NCBI GenBank assembly: GCA_029866155.1
Contig: JARWZW010000013.1
Span: 124,001 to 188,000 of the forward strand
Reading direction: 5' to 3'
From: Caulobacter sp.
GTDB taxonomy: Bacteria > Pseudomonadota > Alphaproteobacteria > Caulobacterales > Caulobacteraceae
Length of the DNA stretch: 64,000 nt
How positions within the stretch are numbered: the stretch's first letter is position 1; every line of letters begins with the position of its first letter. The notes under the pieces were generated by a model. That model was not told the origin of the DNA. It was given only the letters and a program-made list of their open reading frames with translations, and did no database searches. The translations under genes and the position numbers were made by a program. Below, in pieces: positions 19,660-28,138 of the stretch.

Positions 19660-21312
19660 TCAGAATTCCATTTTCAGGCTGAAGGAGACACGGGGATCGT
19701 CGGCCCGGGTCGCCAGGGTGTCGGACATGGGCAGACCGATAAGCAGGTCGCCATAGAGGTAACGGAGGAGCTGCAGCCGGGCGCCGAGGCCCACGCTGAC
19801 CAGGGACGAGGAGGCGTCCTGGTCCGCCAGCGGCTGGATGACCCAGGTCTGGGCCCCGTCCACAAAGGTGTAGAAGCGCCAGTCGTCGACGAACTTCGAG
19901 GTCCACTCGCCCAGCATGGGGGAGAGGTTCGGGGTCCGCAGTTCGGCTGATGCGAAGACTCCATTGTCGCCTACGGTTTCGGACTGCAGATAGCCCCGGA
20001 CCGTCGTCAGGCCACCGGCTGAGAACTGCTCTGCCGAGATCAGCGGCTGGTCGGAAAGCTGGCTGGACAGCCGCAGGAACACCGAGGTCCCATCGGCGAG
20101 GGTGCGGGTATGGTCAGCCTCGATATTGAGATGCACGAAGTTGGCCGTGGCGTAGGCGCGCTTGTCGAAATAGTCGGATGAGTCGCTGCCAATGCCGCGC
20201 AGACCGGCGGAGACGCTGACCGTCAGGTTGCTCGACGAGACATCGTCGGACTGGTTGATGCTGTAGGCGCCGGTGACCGGGACATAGCGGATGGGCGCTT
20301 CGAGCGGATCGGTGGAGGGCGTGCCGAGGGTGATGGTTTCGTCGAAATTCTTGTAGTCGAACCCGACGGTGAGGGACTGCGAGGCTGAGCCCAAGGACGG
20401 CAACTGGTAGATGCCGCGAACCCCGACCGAGTAGCCCTTGCCCAGCACGCTGGCGCCGCCCAGGCTGGCGATGTCGCTGTTGGAATTGTAGCCAAAGACC
20501 AGAACCGTCCAGGGCGTTCCCCAGACCGGCGCCAGATAGGAGCCGGCGATGACTTCCGAGTCTTCCTTGCGGTTGGGGGCCACCAGATAGGTGGCGGACA
20601 CCGCATGGCCCAGTTGCCAGAGGTTGGAAAAGCGCAGGGTGGTTGAGAGGCGTTCCTCTGTCGTGCCCTGGGCATGGTCGTTGTTGGCCTCGACCGTTGC
20701 GTGGATCGGGGCGGTTTCGGTGACCTTCAGGTCGATGTCGATGGTGCCGGGAACCTTGCCGGCCTTCAGGACCGGGGTCACGCGCCGGTCAGGAAGCCGG
20801 TTGACGTCAGTGATCTCGGCCTGGGCGGCTGTGAAGTTGGGCGTCTTGCCTTCGACGATCGAAGGGATCTGACGCTTGATCATTTCCGGCGAGAAGAAGC
20901 GGGCCCCCTCAACACGAAGCCGGCCAACCGGCGCCTCCAGGACGCTCAGCCTGACTACGCCGGCATCCGCCCGCTGGGGCGGAATATCGACCACGACCGA
21001 CTGGAAGCCTTTGGCGTGATAAGCCTTTTCGAGGGCTTCCCGGGCCTTGTCGACGTCGGCGGCGAAGCGACCAGGCCCCATGAAGGGGTAGACCGCGGTC
21101 TCGACCTCTATGGGCTTGAGGAGCGTGTTGCCGTCGACGTCGAAGGCCTCGATATCGAACCCGGGGCCAGGATCGGCAGCCTCGGAAGCCGGTGCGGCGG
21201 GCTGGGTTTCAGGCGGCGCATCCTGGGCCACGGCGGAGCCGGCCGACGCAAGGATTGCGGCGCCGGCAAACAGGATGAGGCGCAGGGCACCTGTTTCACA
21301 TGTTAACGTCAT
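19660..21312 (-). CDS. Two-partner secretion outer-membrane transporter (TpsB, FhaC/ShlB family)
   Basis: A 550-residue Omp85-superfamily transporter. Signal peptide (to about SAVAQ), then two POTRA-like domains from about residue 50 (FDIEAFDVDGNTLLKPIEVE; RLSVLEAPVGRLRVEGARF), then a 16-strand barrel. The tip-loop motif VRGY is present in GGLTTVRGYLQSE, and the chain ends in Phe (FSLKMEF), as outer-membrane barrels do. It recognises the TPS domain of TpsA, encoded at the far end of the same operon, and threads it to the cell surface. First gene of the operon; a Pho-box-like element lies 151-168 nt upstream. Confidence 0.94.
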   Translation of the reverse strand: MTLTCETGALRLILFAGAAILASAGSAVAQDAPPETQPAAPASEAADPGPGFDIEAFDVDGNTLLKPIEVETAVYPFMGPGRFAADVDKAREALEKAYHAKGFQSVVVDIPPQRADAGVVRLSVLEAPVGRLRVEGARFFSPEMIKRQIPSIVEGKTPNFTAAQAEITDVNRLPDRRVTPVLKAGKVPGTIDIDLKVTETAPIHATVEANNDHAQGTTEERLSTTLRFSNLWQLGHAVSATYLVAPNRKEDSEVIAGSYLAPVWGTPWTVLVFGYNSNSDIASLGGASVLGKGYSVGVRGIYQLPSLGSASQSLTVGFDYKNFDETITLGTPSTDPLEAPIRYVPVTGAYSINQSDDVSSSNLTVSVSAGLRGIGSDSSDYFDKRAYATANFVHLNIEADHTRTLADGTSVFLRLSSQLSDQPLISAEQFSAGGLTTVRGYLQSETVGDNGVFASAELRTPNLSPMLGEWTSKFVDDWRFYTFVDGAQTWVIQPLADQDASSSLVSVGLGARLQLLRYLYGDLLIGLPMSDTLATRADDPRVSFSLKMEF

Positions 21313-21462
21313 TGGTCGCCCACAGCGGCGTGGAGAGTGCGATCGGCAGCCTCTTCGCGGCTGCGGTGGGCATAGAGCAGAGTATAAGCGATGGCAAGAT
21401 CGTTCGAAATGAGATTAAAGTTCTTGTCTGCCAGTATTGAAAAAATGCAACTACGCCATAAT

Positions 21463-21480
21463 GTGACAGAAACATGTCAT
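21463..21480 (-). promoter_or_regulatory. Pho-box-like element upstream of the TPS operon
   Basis: Read on the minus strand this is ATGACAT-GTTT-CTGTCAC: two direct 7-mers 11 nt apart, matching the PhoB consensus CTGTCAT at 5/7 and 6/7. It lies between tpsB and the prepilin peptidase gene, so it could act on either. The rest of the 21313-21571 gap is AT-rich for this genome and holds no other gene I can support. No convincing -10 at the ideal spacing was seen, so the call is tentative. Confidence 0.35.
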
Positions 21481-21571
21481 TTGGATGAAGGTTTTAGCAA
21501 GTTTTCTGAATTTGGTGAATGCGGAGCTCATGGCGAGGTCCGCCCTATGAGTGAGTGTGGCGGATAGTTCA

Positions 21572-22216
21572 ATGGATTTCGAAATATTGAGCGTAATCGC
21601 CACATCAATCCTTGGGTTTCTGGCGGGCTGTATGGTCGGACCCGTCAGTCATCGCCTTGCCGGACGCCATTCGTCACTCAACCCGCCCGTTCTGGGATTC
21701 GGATTTTCACTTGTCATGGCCTGGGCCGCGCTGGCGGGACCGGGAGGCTGGCTCCTGGCTGCAAGCGGATTGCTGGCCTGGGTCCTGTCAGCCCTGGCCC
21801 TGGTTGATGTCATGACATTCCGCCTGCCAAACCTGCTGACCTATCCCTTGATCCTTGCGGGCCTGCTGGTCTCGATCATCCTGCCGCAGCCCGATTTGCC
21901 AGGCCATCTGATCGGGGCCCTGGCTGGCTTCGGAAGCCTTGCCCTGGTGGGCGCCGTCTATCGGCGGCTGCGGGGCCGGGAAGGGCTGGGGCTTGGCGAC
22001 GCCAAGCTGATGGCGGCAGGGGGCGCCTGGCTGGGCTGGCAATCCCTGCCGACGGTGCTTCTGGCGGCCTGCGCCTGCGCCATGCTCTGGCTGCTGTTCG
22101 AGGCGGCCCGCAACCGGCGCCTGGCCCTGGGCCAGCCGATCGCCTTCGGGCCGCCGCTCTGTGCGGGGATCTGGCTGGTCTGGCTCTATGGCCCGCTCGG
22201 GGGCGCCCTCAGTTGA
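21572..22216 (+). CDS. Prepilin peptidase, A24 family (GspO-like, short form)
   Basis: A 214-residue polytopic membrane protein (six or more hydrophobic segments) with the two catalytic aspartates of A24 aspartyl peptidases: ALVDVMTFRLPN and the GxGD motif in GLGLGDAKLM. It lacks the Cys-containing N-methyltransferase domain of full PilD/GspO. Expected to cleave the leader peptides of the five pseudopilins encoded next door. ATG at 21572 was chosen; a GTG at 21551 in the same frame is possible. Its 3' end overlaps the 3' end of gspK by 8 nt (tail to tail). Confidence 0.88.
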   Translation: MDFEILSVIATSILGFLAGCMVGPVSHRLAGRHSSLNPPVLGFGFSLVMAWAALAGPGGWLLAASGLLAWVLSALALVDVMTFRLPNLLTYPLILAGLLVSIILPQPDLPGHLIGALAGFGSLALVGAVYRRLRGREGLGLGDAKLMAAGGAWLGWQSLPTVLLAACACAMLWLLFEAARNRRLALGQPIAFGPPLCAGIWLVWLYGPLGGALS

Positions 22217-23054
22217 GATTGCGGATCCAGTAGGGTCTTTCCGGGTCTCCGGTCAGTTCAACGATCGCACTCCGGAACGCCTGGCCGCCGCGACCGTCGC
22301 GGGCGGCAACCTCCACGGTCACGGCCCGGCCCCTGAGATCCTGGTCACGGGCAATCTCGAGGGCTGTCCGCGCTCCGGCCAGTTCCCGCTCGCGGATCAG
22401 GACATCTGCGCTGTCCTCGCCGCCGCCCAGCATGACCGCCAGGGCCAGGGGGTGGGCGGTCTCCGGACTGAAGCCGCCGCTGTTGCCGAAGAAGACGGTC
22501 ACGGCAGGTCGCAGCTTCCTGAAGATCTCGGGCTGCATCCCCGCGATGAAGGCCAGTTCGCCCACGCTCTGCAGGGCCCCGTTGCGCGGCCTCGGCCGCC
22601 CCGCGGGATAATCGGCCGCCTCGGCGCCGTAATCCCGGGGCTCGTCATCATCGTCGCGCCAGTCCAGGAAGGCGTCGGTGATCCGGTCCAGGGCCTCGCC
22701 TTCCGCCCCGCCAACCTCGAACATGTCCCGGGCCTGGCTGTCGGTGAGGCTGTTGAGGGGTATCTTGCCCCGCTCGTCGCTGACGGTCACGGCCAGGGCG
22801 ACCCCGTCAAAGGTCAGGGTCCGGGTGCGGCCGTCGATCGGCCAGCGGTCGCCACGGCCTTCCATGGCCAGGCCATGGACCGCTGTGGCGATGCCGGCGT
22901 CCGCCGCCGCCAGCAGCCTGGCCCGGGTGAACCGGGCCTCCAGCCCCCTCTGGGCCGACCGGCCCGAGGTGATCAGATCCAGGGAGATGAGGCCGAACAC
23001 GGCGATCGCGGCCACGGCCGCGACCATGGCATAGCCGCGATCGCGCTGCTTCAC
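22209..23054 (-). CDS. gspK: Type II secretion minor pseudopilin GspK
   Basis: A 281-residue pseudopilin. The leader ends DRG, cleaved before YAMVAAVAAIAVFGL; like other GspK it lacks Glu at mature position 5, expected of the tip subunit. The large globular part contains GKIPLNSLTD and DAFLDWRDDDDEPRDYGAE, the GspK alpha-domain region that binds calcium in characterised homologues, followed by NGALQSVGELAFIAGM. With GspI and GspJ it caps the pseudopilus. Starts inside the gspD stop (ATGA). Last gene of the gsp operon. Confidence 0.93.
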   Translation of the reverse strand: MKQRDRGYAMVAAVAAIAVFGLISLDLITSGRSAQRGLEARFTRARLLAAADAGIATAVHGLAMEGRGDRWPIDGRTRTLTFDGVALAVTVSDERGKIPLNSLTDSQARDMFEVGGAEGEALDRITDAFLDWRDDDDEPRDYGAEAADYPAGRPRPRNGALQSVGELAFIAGMQPEIFRKLRPAVTVFFGNSGGFSPETAHPLALAVMLGGGEDSADVLIRERELAGARTALEIARDQDLRGRAVTVEVAARDGRGGQAFRSAIVELTGDPERPYWIRNLN

Positions 23055-25078
23055 TGGGTCGGCCGCCGGGGCCAGGCGGGAGGCGCCGCCGACTGGATCT
23101 TGGCCTGGAGTTCGGCCGTGATCGCCTCGGCGTCGACCGGTGAGCGGACCACCCGCAGGGTCAGCAGCACCAGCAGCTCGGTCCGGCGAACCGTATTGGT
23201 GTGATTGCCGAACAGGGCGCCGACCACCGGAATCTGGCTGAGCAGGGGGATGCCGTCCTTGCCGCGGGTCTTAACATCGCGGATCAGGCCGCCGAGGGCG
23301 ATGGTCTGGCCGTCCTGGGCCACCACGGTGGTGGCGATCTTGCGCTGCTGGATGGTCGGTGAGTTGATGGTCGAGGTTCCGGTCTCGGCGACATCGCTGA
23401 CCTCCTGCGAGATATCCAGCAGGACCGATCCGCTGCCATTGACCCGGGGCGTCACCTTCAGGATCACACCAGTTTCACGGTATTCCACCGAATTGACGAT
23501 GGGGGCGTCCGGGGTCTGGGTGCTGACGGCGGAAGCGGTGACGACCGGCACCTCGTCCCCGACCTGCAGGACGGCGGTCTGGTTGTTCAGCACCATCAGT
23601 TTGGGGGCCGAGACCACATTGATGTCGGTCACTTCATTCAGGGCGTTGAGCGTCGCCTTGATGTCAGCGCCATTGGTGAAGAGGTAGGAAAAACCCGGGA
23701 ATATCCGGGTCGCTGCTGCGGTCTTGCCTTCTGTCAGGGAGACGCGATCCCCACCGGACCCCAACTGCCACTGGACTCCGTAGCGCAGGTTGTCATTGAG
23801 GCTGACCTCGGTGATGGCGGCCTCGATCAGAACCTGGACGGGCGGGACGTCCAGCTTTCGAAGGGCCTCCTCGATCACCGAGAATTCACGAGGGGCGCTG
23901 AACACGATGACGGCGTTGTTCTGGTCGTCGCTGGTGATGGTGACCGGACCGGAATCTCCCCCCAGACTGAGCTGCGCCGAGCCGGGGCGGGCCGCGGACT
24001 GGACAGAAGTCGACTGGACAGAAGTCGACTGGGCGGCCGCTGGCAGGGCGCCGCCTTCCGGATTCGACTGGCCGGATGAGGCCCCCGACAGGGCGGCGCC
24101 GCCCGTGGGCGATCCGCCGCCAAAGGCGCGGATCAGGGTCGCGGACAGGTCGGACGACCGGCCATTCTGGACCCGGTAGACAAACAGTCGCCGCTCGGCG
24201 CTTTCGCCGGCCCGGTCCAGCACCTCGACCCAGCGTCGCACGTCCTCGAGATATTGCGGCTGGGCCGAGATGGCGAGGATGCCATTCAGTCGCTCCATCG
24301 AGATCAGACGGACCAGACCGGCGGTCGGCGCCTCCGGACCGTTGATCAGTTTCTCGAGTTCGGGCGCGATCAGGCGGGCGTCCGTCCGCTGGGGGACATA
24401 GAGGGCGAACGACATGCCGCGCAGCCAGTTGACGTCAAACTGGGCCACAAGGTCCCGCACCGCCTTCCTCTGCCGAGAGGTGCCGGAGACGATCAGGCTG
24501 TTGCTGGCCGCGTCGGCCGAGGTGATGGCGCCCGGAATGACGGGATCGAACAGCCGCTTCATCTGGTCGGCGTTGACGAACTGCAGGGTCAGGGTTTCGT
24601 TGCCGTACCCCGCCTGGTCCTCGGTGATCACCTCGGCCTGGCTGCGGGCGTCCGACAGGGGCTCGATGGCGTAGACGCCGTTGCTCCGCCGATTGAGGCC
24701 CAGATTGGCGCTGCGCAGGGAATCCTCGAACATCACCAGCAGATCGGCCCGGCGAACCGGCGTCGCCGTGCGAAGGGTCACGAACCCCTTGGCCTGGGGC
24801 GACAGGGTATAGGGAACGCCCAGGATATCGGTCAGGACCAGCTTTGCGGCGGAGGCCACATCGACGGCCTGCAGATTGACCGTCACATCGCCCCGGCGCG
24901 CAGGGGTCAACGGAGCGACCGGCGTGGCGGACGGGCGTCCGGTTCCGGGAAGGACCGTGGTCTGGACCGAAGGCTCTTGCTCAACGGCCGGCGCCTGGGC
25001 CACGGCCGGGGCGACCGCCAGGGTCATGGACAGGGCCGCGGTCAGCCAGAGGCGGCGATGCAGGATGAACGGTGTCAT
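23051..25078 (-). CDS. gspD: Type II secretion outer-membrane secretin GspD
   Basis: A 675-residue secretin: signal peptide (cleaved after AVAQA), N0 domain (about 45-120), N1-N3 repeats (about 130-390), then the secretin core with VQVLIEAAITEVSLNDNLRYG, SAPKLMVLNNQTAVLQVGDEVPVV, YRETGVILKVTPRVNGSG and QTIALGGLIRD. It forms the multimeric outer-membrane gate. A linker in the N3 area contains two copies of the 15-nt unit encoding STSVQ (about 24001-24030). No pilotin (GspS) gene is seen nearby. Overlaps gspC and gspK by ATGA. Confidence 0.95.
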   Translation of the reverse strand: MTPFILHRRLWLTAALSMTLAVAPAVAQAPAVEQEPSVQTTVLPGTGRPSATPVAPLTPARRGDVTVNLQAVDVASAAKLVLTDILGVPYTLSPQAKGFVTLRTATPVRRADLLVMFEDSLRSANLGLNRRSNGVYAIEPLSDARSQAEVITEDQAGYGNETLTLQFVNADQMKRLFDPVIPGAITSADAASNSLIVSGTSRQRKAVRDLVAQFDVNWLRGMSFALYVPQRTDARLIAPELEKLINGPEAPTAGLVRLISMERLNGILAISAQPQYLEDVRRWVEVLDRAGESAERRLFVYRVQNGRSSDLSATLIRAFGGGSPTGGAALSGASSGQSNPEGGALPAAAQSTSVQSTSVQSAARPGSAQLSLGGDSGPVTITSDDQNNAVIVFSAPREFSVIEEALRKLDVPPVQVLIEAAITEVSLNDNLRYGVQWQLGSGGDRVSLTEGKTAAATRIFPGFSYLFTNGADIKATLNALNEVTDINVVSAPKLMVLNNQTAVLQVGDEVPVVTASAVSTQTPDAPIVNSVEYRETGVILKVTPRVNGSGSVLLDISQEVSDVAETGTSTINSPTIQQRKIATTVVAQDGQTIALGGLIRDVKTRGKDGIPLLSQIPVVGALFGNHTNTVRRTELLVLLTLRVVRSPVDAEAITAELQAKIQSAAPPAWPRRPTQ

Positions 25079-25566
25079 TGGTCTTCCTCGCTCTCGTCCA
25101 GGTCGGATGCCGAGGCGGTGGCGGCGCCGGGCGCCGGGGCGGCCGAGGCCGTCACCGGCAGGGTCTGTCTTTCAGCGCCACGGACGACGACCACCGTATC
25201 CTGGCCGATGCTGGCGAGACGCCAGCCGTCCACGGTCTGGCCCACCCGAAGAAAGGCTGTCGTTCCATCGGACCGCCGCAGCAGCGCAGTGCTGAATCCC
25301 CGGGTCCTGGCCAGGCCGGCCAGGGACAGGCCGCCCGCACCGCCCGCACCGCCCGCTCCGCCCGCGCCCGAGTCGCCGCCGGTCGCCCGGTCCGGAGAAA
25401 ACAGCGATCCCTGGTCCTGCGCGCCGTCGGCGTTGAGGACCTGGGGCGGCAGGGGCGCCAGGCGGCGCGGCAGAACCAGCGGATCATCGGGCAGGTTCAG
25501 GGGCGCCGGGACGGCGATCTGCACAATGACCAGGGCTGACAGGGCGATACAGGCGGAAATCGGCAT
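25075..25566 (-). CDS. gspC: Type II secretion inner-membrane protein GspC (short, no PDZ)
   Basis: A 163-residue protein: one transmembrane helix near the N-terminus (ACIALSALVIVQIAV), a Pro-rich segment, LFSPDRAT, a flexible Gly-Ala-Gly repeat (about 25324-25371), then the homology-region domain with TALLRRSDGTTAFLRVGQTVDGWRLASIGQD read in two pieces. This links the inner-membrane platform to GspD. It ends soon after, with an acidic tail, so the C-terminal PDZ or coiled-coil domain of classical GspC is absent. The ATG at 25566 follows gspM by 7 nt; the open frame upstream to 25722 is overlap with gspM, not gene. Confidence 0.85.
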   Translation of the reverse strand: MPISACIALSALVIVQIAVPAPLNLPDDPLVLPRRLAPLPPQVLNADGAQDQGSLFSPDRATGGDSGAGGAGGAGGAGGLSLAGLARTRGFSTALLRRSDGTTAFLRVGQTVDGWRLASIGQDTVVVVRGAERQTLPVTASAAPAPGAATASASDLDESEEDQ

Positions 25567-25573
25567 GGGGGCG

Positions 25574-26134
25574 TCACGAAGGCCGGCGCGGAGGCCGGTG
25601 TCTGGCCCGGACGTCGATCCGGACGTCGACAGGCCCGGCGCGACCGGTTTCGAAGGCCCGCTCTGCAGCCACGGCAAAATAGTCGACCAGAACATAGGGT
25701 TCCTCATTCTCCAGCCTTTCAAGGCCGGCCTTGAGCTGCGCCTCGGTGAGGCGCAGATCGATTCTAGCGGCCACCCAGCCCTTGGGAGCGTCGGCGGCCA
25801 GGTCCTGGACGGAGGTGATCTCGGCGCCCAGGGCGGTAAAGGTTCGTGTCAGGCGTTCGCGCAGCAGATCAGACGCCAGGGCCGGGGTCGGGGCCAGGAT
25901 GGCGAACCGTCCTGCGTCCCGCGCCTGCTGGTCCAGCTGTGATCGCCAGACCGGAAAGCCGGCCATGATCCGCTGGTTGCGGCTGTAGGCCGCCGTCAGC
26001 TGCTCGCGCTCCAGCGCCCTTGCTCCGAAGCCCGCCAGGATTGGCGAGACGAGGCCGAGCCAGATCACGGCGACCGCCAGGACCAGAAGACCAAGGGCGA
26101 CCAGCTTCTGTTCGCGGTCCGACAGGGGTCTCAT
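25574..26134 (-). CDS. gspM: Type II secretion protein GspM
   Basis: A 186-residue bitopic membrane protein: charged N-terminus (MRPLSDREQKLVALG), transmembrane helix (LLVLAVAVIWLGLVSPILAG), short coiled segment, then a ferredoxin-like periplasmic domain with LRERLTRTFTALGAEI and LTEAQLKAGLERLENEEPYV. GspM partners GspL in the inner-membrane platform. The ATG overlaps the gspL stop (ATGA at 26131-26134), fixing the start. Confidence 0.88.
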   Translation of the reverse strand: MRPLSDREQKLVALGLLVLAVAVIWLGLVSPILAGFGARALEREQLTAAYSRNQRIMAGFPVWRSQLDQQARDAGRFAILAPTPALASDLLRERLTRTFTALGAEITSVQDLAADAPKGWVAARIDLRLTEAQLKAGLERLENEEPYVLVDYFAVAAERAFETGRAGPVDVRIDVRARHRPPRRPS

Positions 26135-27150
26135 GGTTCTGTCCTGACCACGGCTGAAACATCGAAGGGCGGCCGACCGCCCGGCTGGGCGGTTGGTTGC
26201 GGGCCTTCTGTCACGCCCCTGACCTGGCTGAAACGGGGGTCGGCCCGCAGCGCCGCCAGCATGTCCACCGAAGCTGATCGATAGCCTGTGAGGCGCAGGG
26301 CCGATCCGTTCCAGGCCAGGCGATGAACCCAGGCGCCGCCCGGCACCGCCTCGTCGAGGGTGGCGAGCAGGCCCATGGGCGAACTGGCCTGGCGCCGGGC
26401 CAGCAGTTCCCGCCTGGCGGTCTGTTCTCCGGTTGATGTCCTCTGAAGACGCAGTCCGGCCGAGGCCGCCGGCCGCTGTTCCTCCACCAGACTGCGCAGC
26501 CGCGCGGTCTCGTCCATGTCCCGGTAGATCAGCAGGAAGAGGTTCACGCCGATGAGGGCGGCCACGACCACGCCCCAATAGAGCCGGCGGGCGCCGAGCC
26601 CGGCGTTGAGCTTCAGGGCGGGCAACAGGTCCAGATCGCTGTCGGCGGCCAGCAGCGCCACAGGCGACAGGCCGAAGGCCTCGGCCCTGTCGACCGCCGC
26701 CAGGGCCTGGCGGCGCAGGGCCGCCGCCAGACGAAGGGTCTGGCGGTTGCGCTGCGGATCGCGCTCCGTGACCAGGATGGAATGGACCGCAGATCCCGAT
26801 GGAAAGGGCATCAGGCGGTCGAGATCCAGGGCGACCAGCCGGGCCGTGTCATCCCTGGACAGGATCGGAAGCTCAAGGGTGCGAACCACCGCCTGGCTGG
26901 AATCCAGCCGCAGAACGACCTTTCGCGGCCGGGATGACGGAAGGCCCAGTCGCTCGCTGGTCTCCCCGTTGCGGATCAGGCGATAGCCCTCGCCAGCTGG
27001 CAGGGGAAACGCTTCCGGCGCATCGGACCGGCGAGGCTTGAGGGCGGCCGGGGTCATGTCGCGAAGCTGTTCAATCCACCAGTCCAGACCCTGGCGGAGC
27101 CATTGCCCGATCAGGGCGACATCGGCGTTGAGAATATCCTTGAGGGTCAT
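26131..27150 (-). CDS. gspL: Type II secretion protein GspL (PilM/PilN-like)
   Basis: A 339-residue platform protein: divergent actin-like cytoplasmic part (residues about 60-200, KVVLRLDSSQAVVRTLELPI, then SRDDTARLVALDLDRLMPFP), a transmembrane helix (LYWGVVVAALIGVNLFLLIY), then a periplasmic ferredoxin-like segment (WVHRLAWNGSALRLTGY). It connects ATPase GspE to GspM/GspC. MTLKDIL at 27150 was chosen because its ATG overlaps the gspJ TGA. Sequence is divergent, so assignment rests on architecture and position between gspJ and gspM. Confidence 0.85.
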   Translation of the reverse strand: MTLKDILNADVALIGQWLRQGLDWWIEQLRDMTPAALKPRRSDAPEAFPLPAGEGYRLIRNGETSERLGLPSSRPRKVVLRLDSSQAVVRTLELPILSRDDTARLVALDLDRLMPFPSGSAVHSILVTERDPQRNRQTLRLAAALRRQALAAVDRAEAFGLSPVALLAADSDLDLLPALKLNAGLGARRLYWGVVVAALIGVNLFLLIYRDMDETARLRSLVEEQRPAASAGLRLQRTSTGEQTARRELLARRQASSPMGLLATLDEAVPGGAWVHRLAWNGSALRLTGYRSASVDMLAALRADPRFSQVRGVTEGPQPTAQPGGRPPFDVSAVVRTEP

Positions 27151-27758
27151 GGCGCGCCCCGGCAACGGCCCGTGGCCCGGTTCAGCATACAGGCGGCTCC
27201 CACATCGGCCGCAGGGCGGATCAGAAGTTCGGGCCAGACGCGCCGGTCGTCAGGCTGGAATGTCAGGCGAACCCGGACAAGCCTCGGCGGCTCGGGCAGG
27301 CTTTCCCAGCGTTCCCGCCATCCGGGCCGGGGATCCAGGGACCAGGGGCCGAAATAGGACAGCTCCAGGGACCGGACTCCCGCCAGCAAAGCGGTCCTCG
27401 ACCCTTCGTGGGACAGCAGCAACTCGCCGGCAGGGGACAGGGACAGGGTGTGCCTGACGATCGGACTGTCGGTGGCCGGGCTGGCGGGGCCGAGAAACAC
27501 GGCCTGAGCCGCCTGGCCCTCAAAATCGACATAGGGCGCGCTGGCGTCATAGCGGGTCGCCGGATAGGCGCGCTCCAGCCGGTCGCGCAGCACCGATTGG
27601 GCCATCTCGACGGACTCGCCCGTCGCAGCGTTCTGCTCCAGCCGTTCCCAGACCCGGCGTCCGCCGCCGACCCCGGCCACCAGCATGGCGCTGACCAGAC
27701 CCAGAATGGCCAGGCTGGCCAGGGCTTCGATCAGGGTGAATCCGTCCTGGCGGCTCAT
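27147..27758 (-). CDS. gspJ: Type II secretion minor pseudopilin GspJ
   Basis: A 203-residue pseudopilin with cleavage site QDG-FTLIEALASLAILGL (Glu at mature +5) followed by a single hydrophobic helix and a beta-rich head containing SVLRDRLERAYPATRY and SLELSYFGPW. GspJ joins GspI and GspK in the tip complex. Overlaps gspI and gspL by ATGA at both ends. Confidence 0.92.
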   Translation of the reverse strand: MSRQDGFTLIEALASLAILGLVSAMLVAGVGGGRRVWERLEQNAATGESVEMAQSVLRDRLERAYPATRYDASAPYVDFEGQAAQAVFLGPASPATDSPIVRHTLSLSPAGELLLSHEGSRTALLAGVRSLELSYFGPWSLDPRPGWRERWESLPEPPRLVRVRLTFQPDDRRVWPELLIRPAADVGAACMLNRATGRCRGAP

Positions 27759-28138
27759 GGCGGAGACCCGCCTGTCAACCTAAGGGTCCGAAGCGTCGCC
27801 AGGTTCCGATCGCTGTCCTCGAGCCGGACGGAGACGGTGACAAGGGCCAGGTCCCCCGCCGCGCTGCCGGCCAGGCCCCCAGGCTGTCGCTCGATCACCG
27901 TCCGCCAGACGAACGGGGGTTGCGACCCCGAGGTCGAGCCCGGCTGGACCGGACGACTGTCGCCGGCCTCGGCCAGGCGGGACTGGGCGATCAGCAGCGC
28001 CATGCGGCGGCTTTCGACCATGCTGCTGCGGGAAACGGAGTCGGCGATGACCCGATAGGACACGCCCATGACCCCGGCGACAATGGCCGCGGAAATCAGG
28101 GTCTCGATGAAGATGGAGCCCCGGTCGGAAGACATCAT
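27755..28138 (-). CDS. gspI: Type II secretion minor pseudopilin GspI
   Basis: A 127-residue pseudopilin. The leader site is SDRG-SIFIETLISAAIVAGV: Gly at -1 and Glu at +5 are kept but Phe at +1 is replaced by Ser. The head includes RRMALLIAQSRLAEAGDSRP, the ALLIAQ/LAEA pattern usual in GspI. Member of the tip complex; ATGA overlaps on both sides. Confidence 0.9.
   Translation of the reverse strand: MMSSDRGSIFIETLISAAIVAGVMGVSYRVIADSVSRSSMVESRRMALLIAQSRLAEAGDSRPVQPGSTSGSQPPFVWRTVIERQPGGLAGSAAGDLALVTVSVRLEDSDRNLATLRTLRLTGGSPP

Noticed and set aside
15086..19682. Long plus-strand frames opposite the porin, tonB, exbD and exbB genes
   Set aside because: Same compositional artefact; the minus-strand genes have clear family motifs, signal peptides and ribosome sites.
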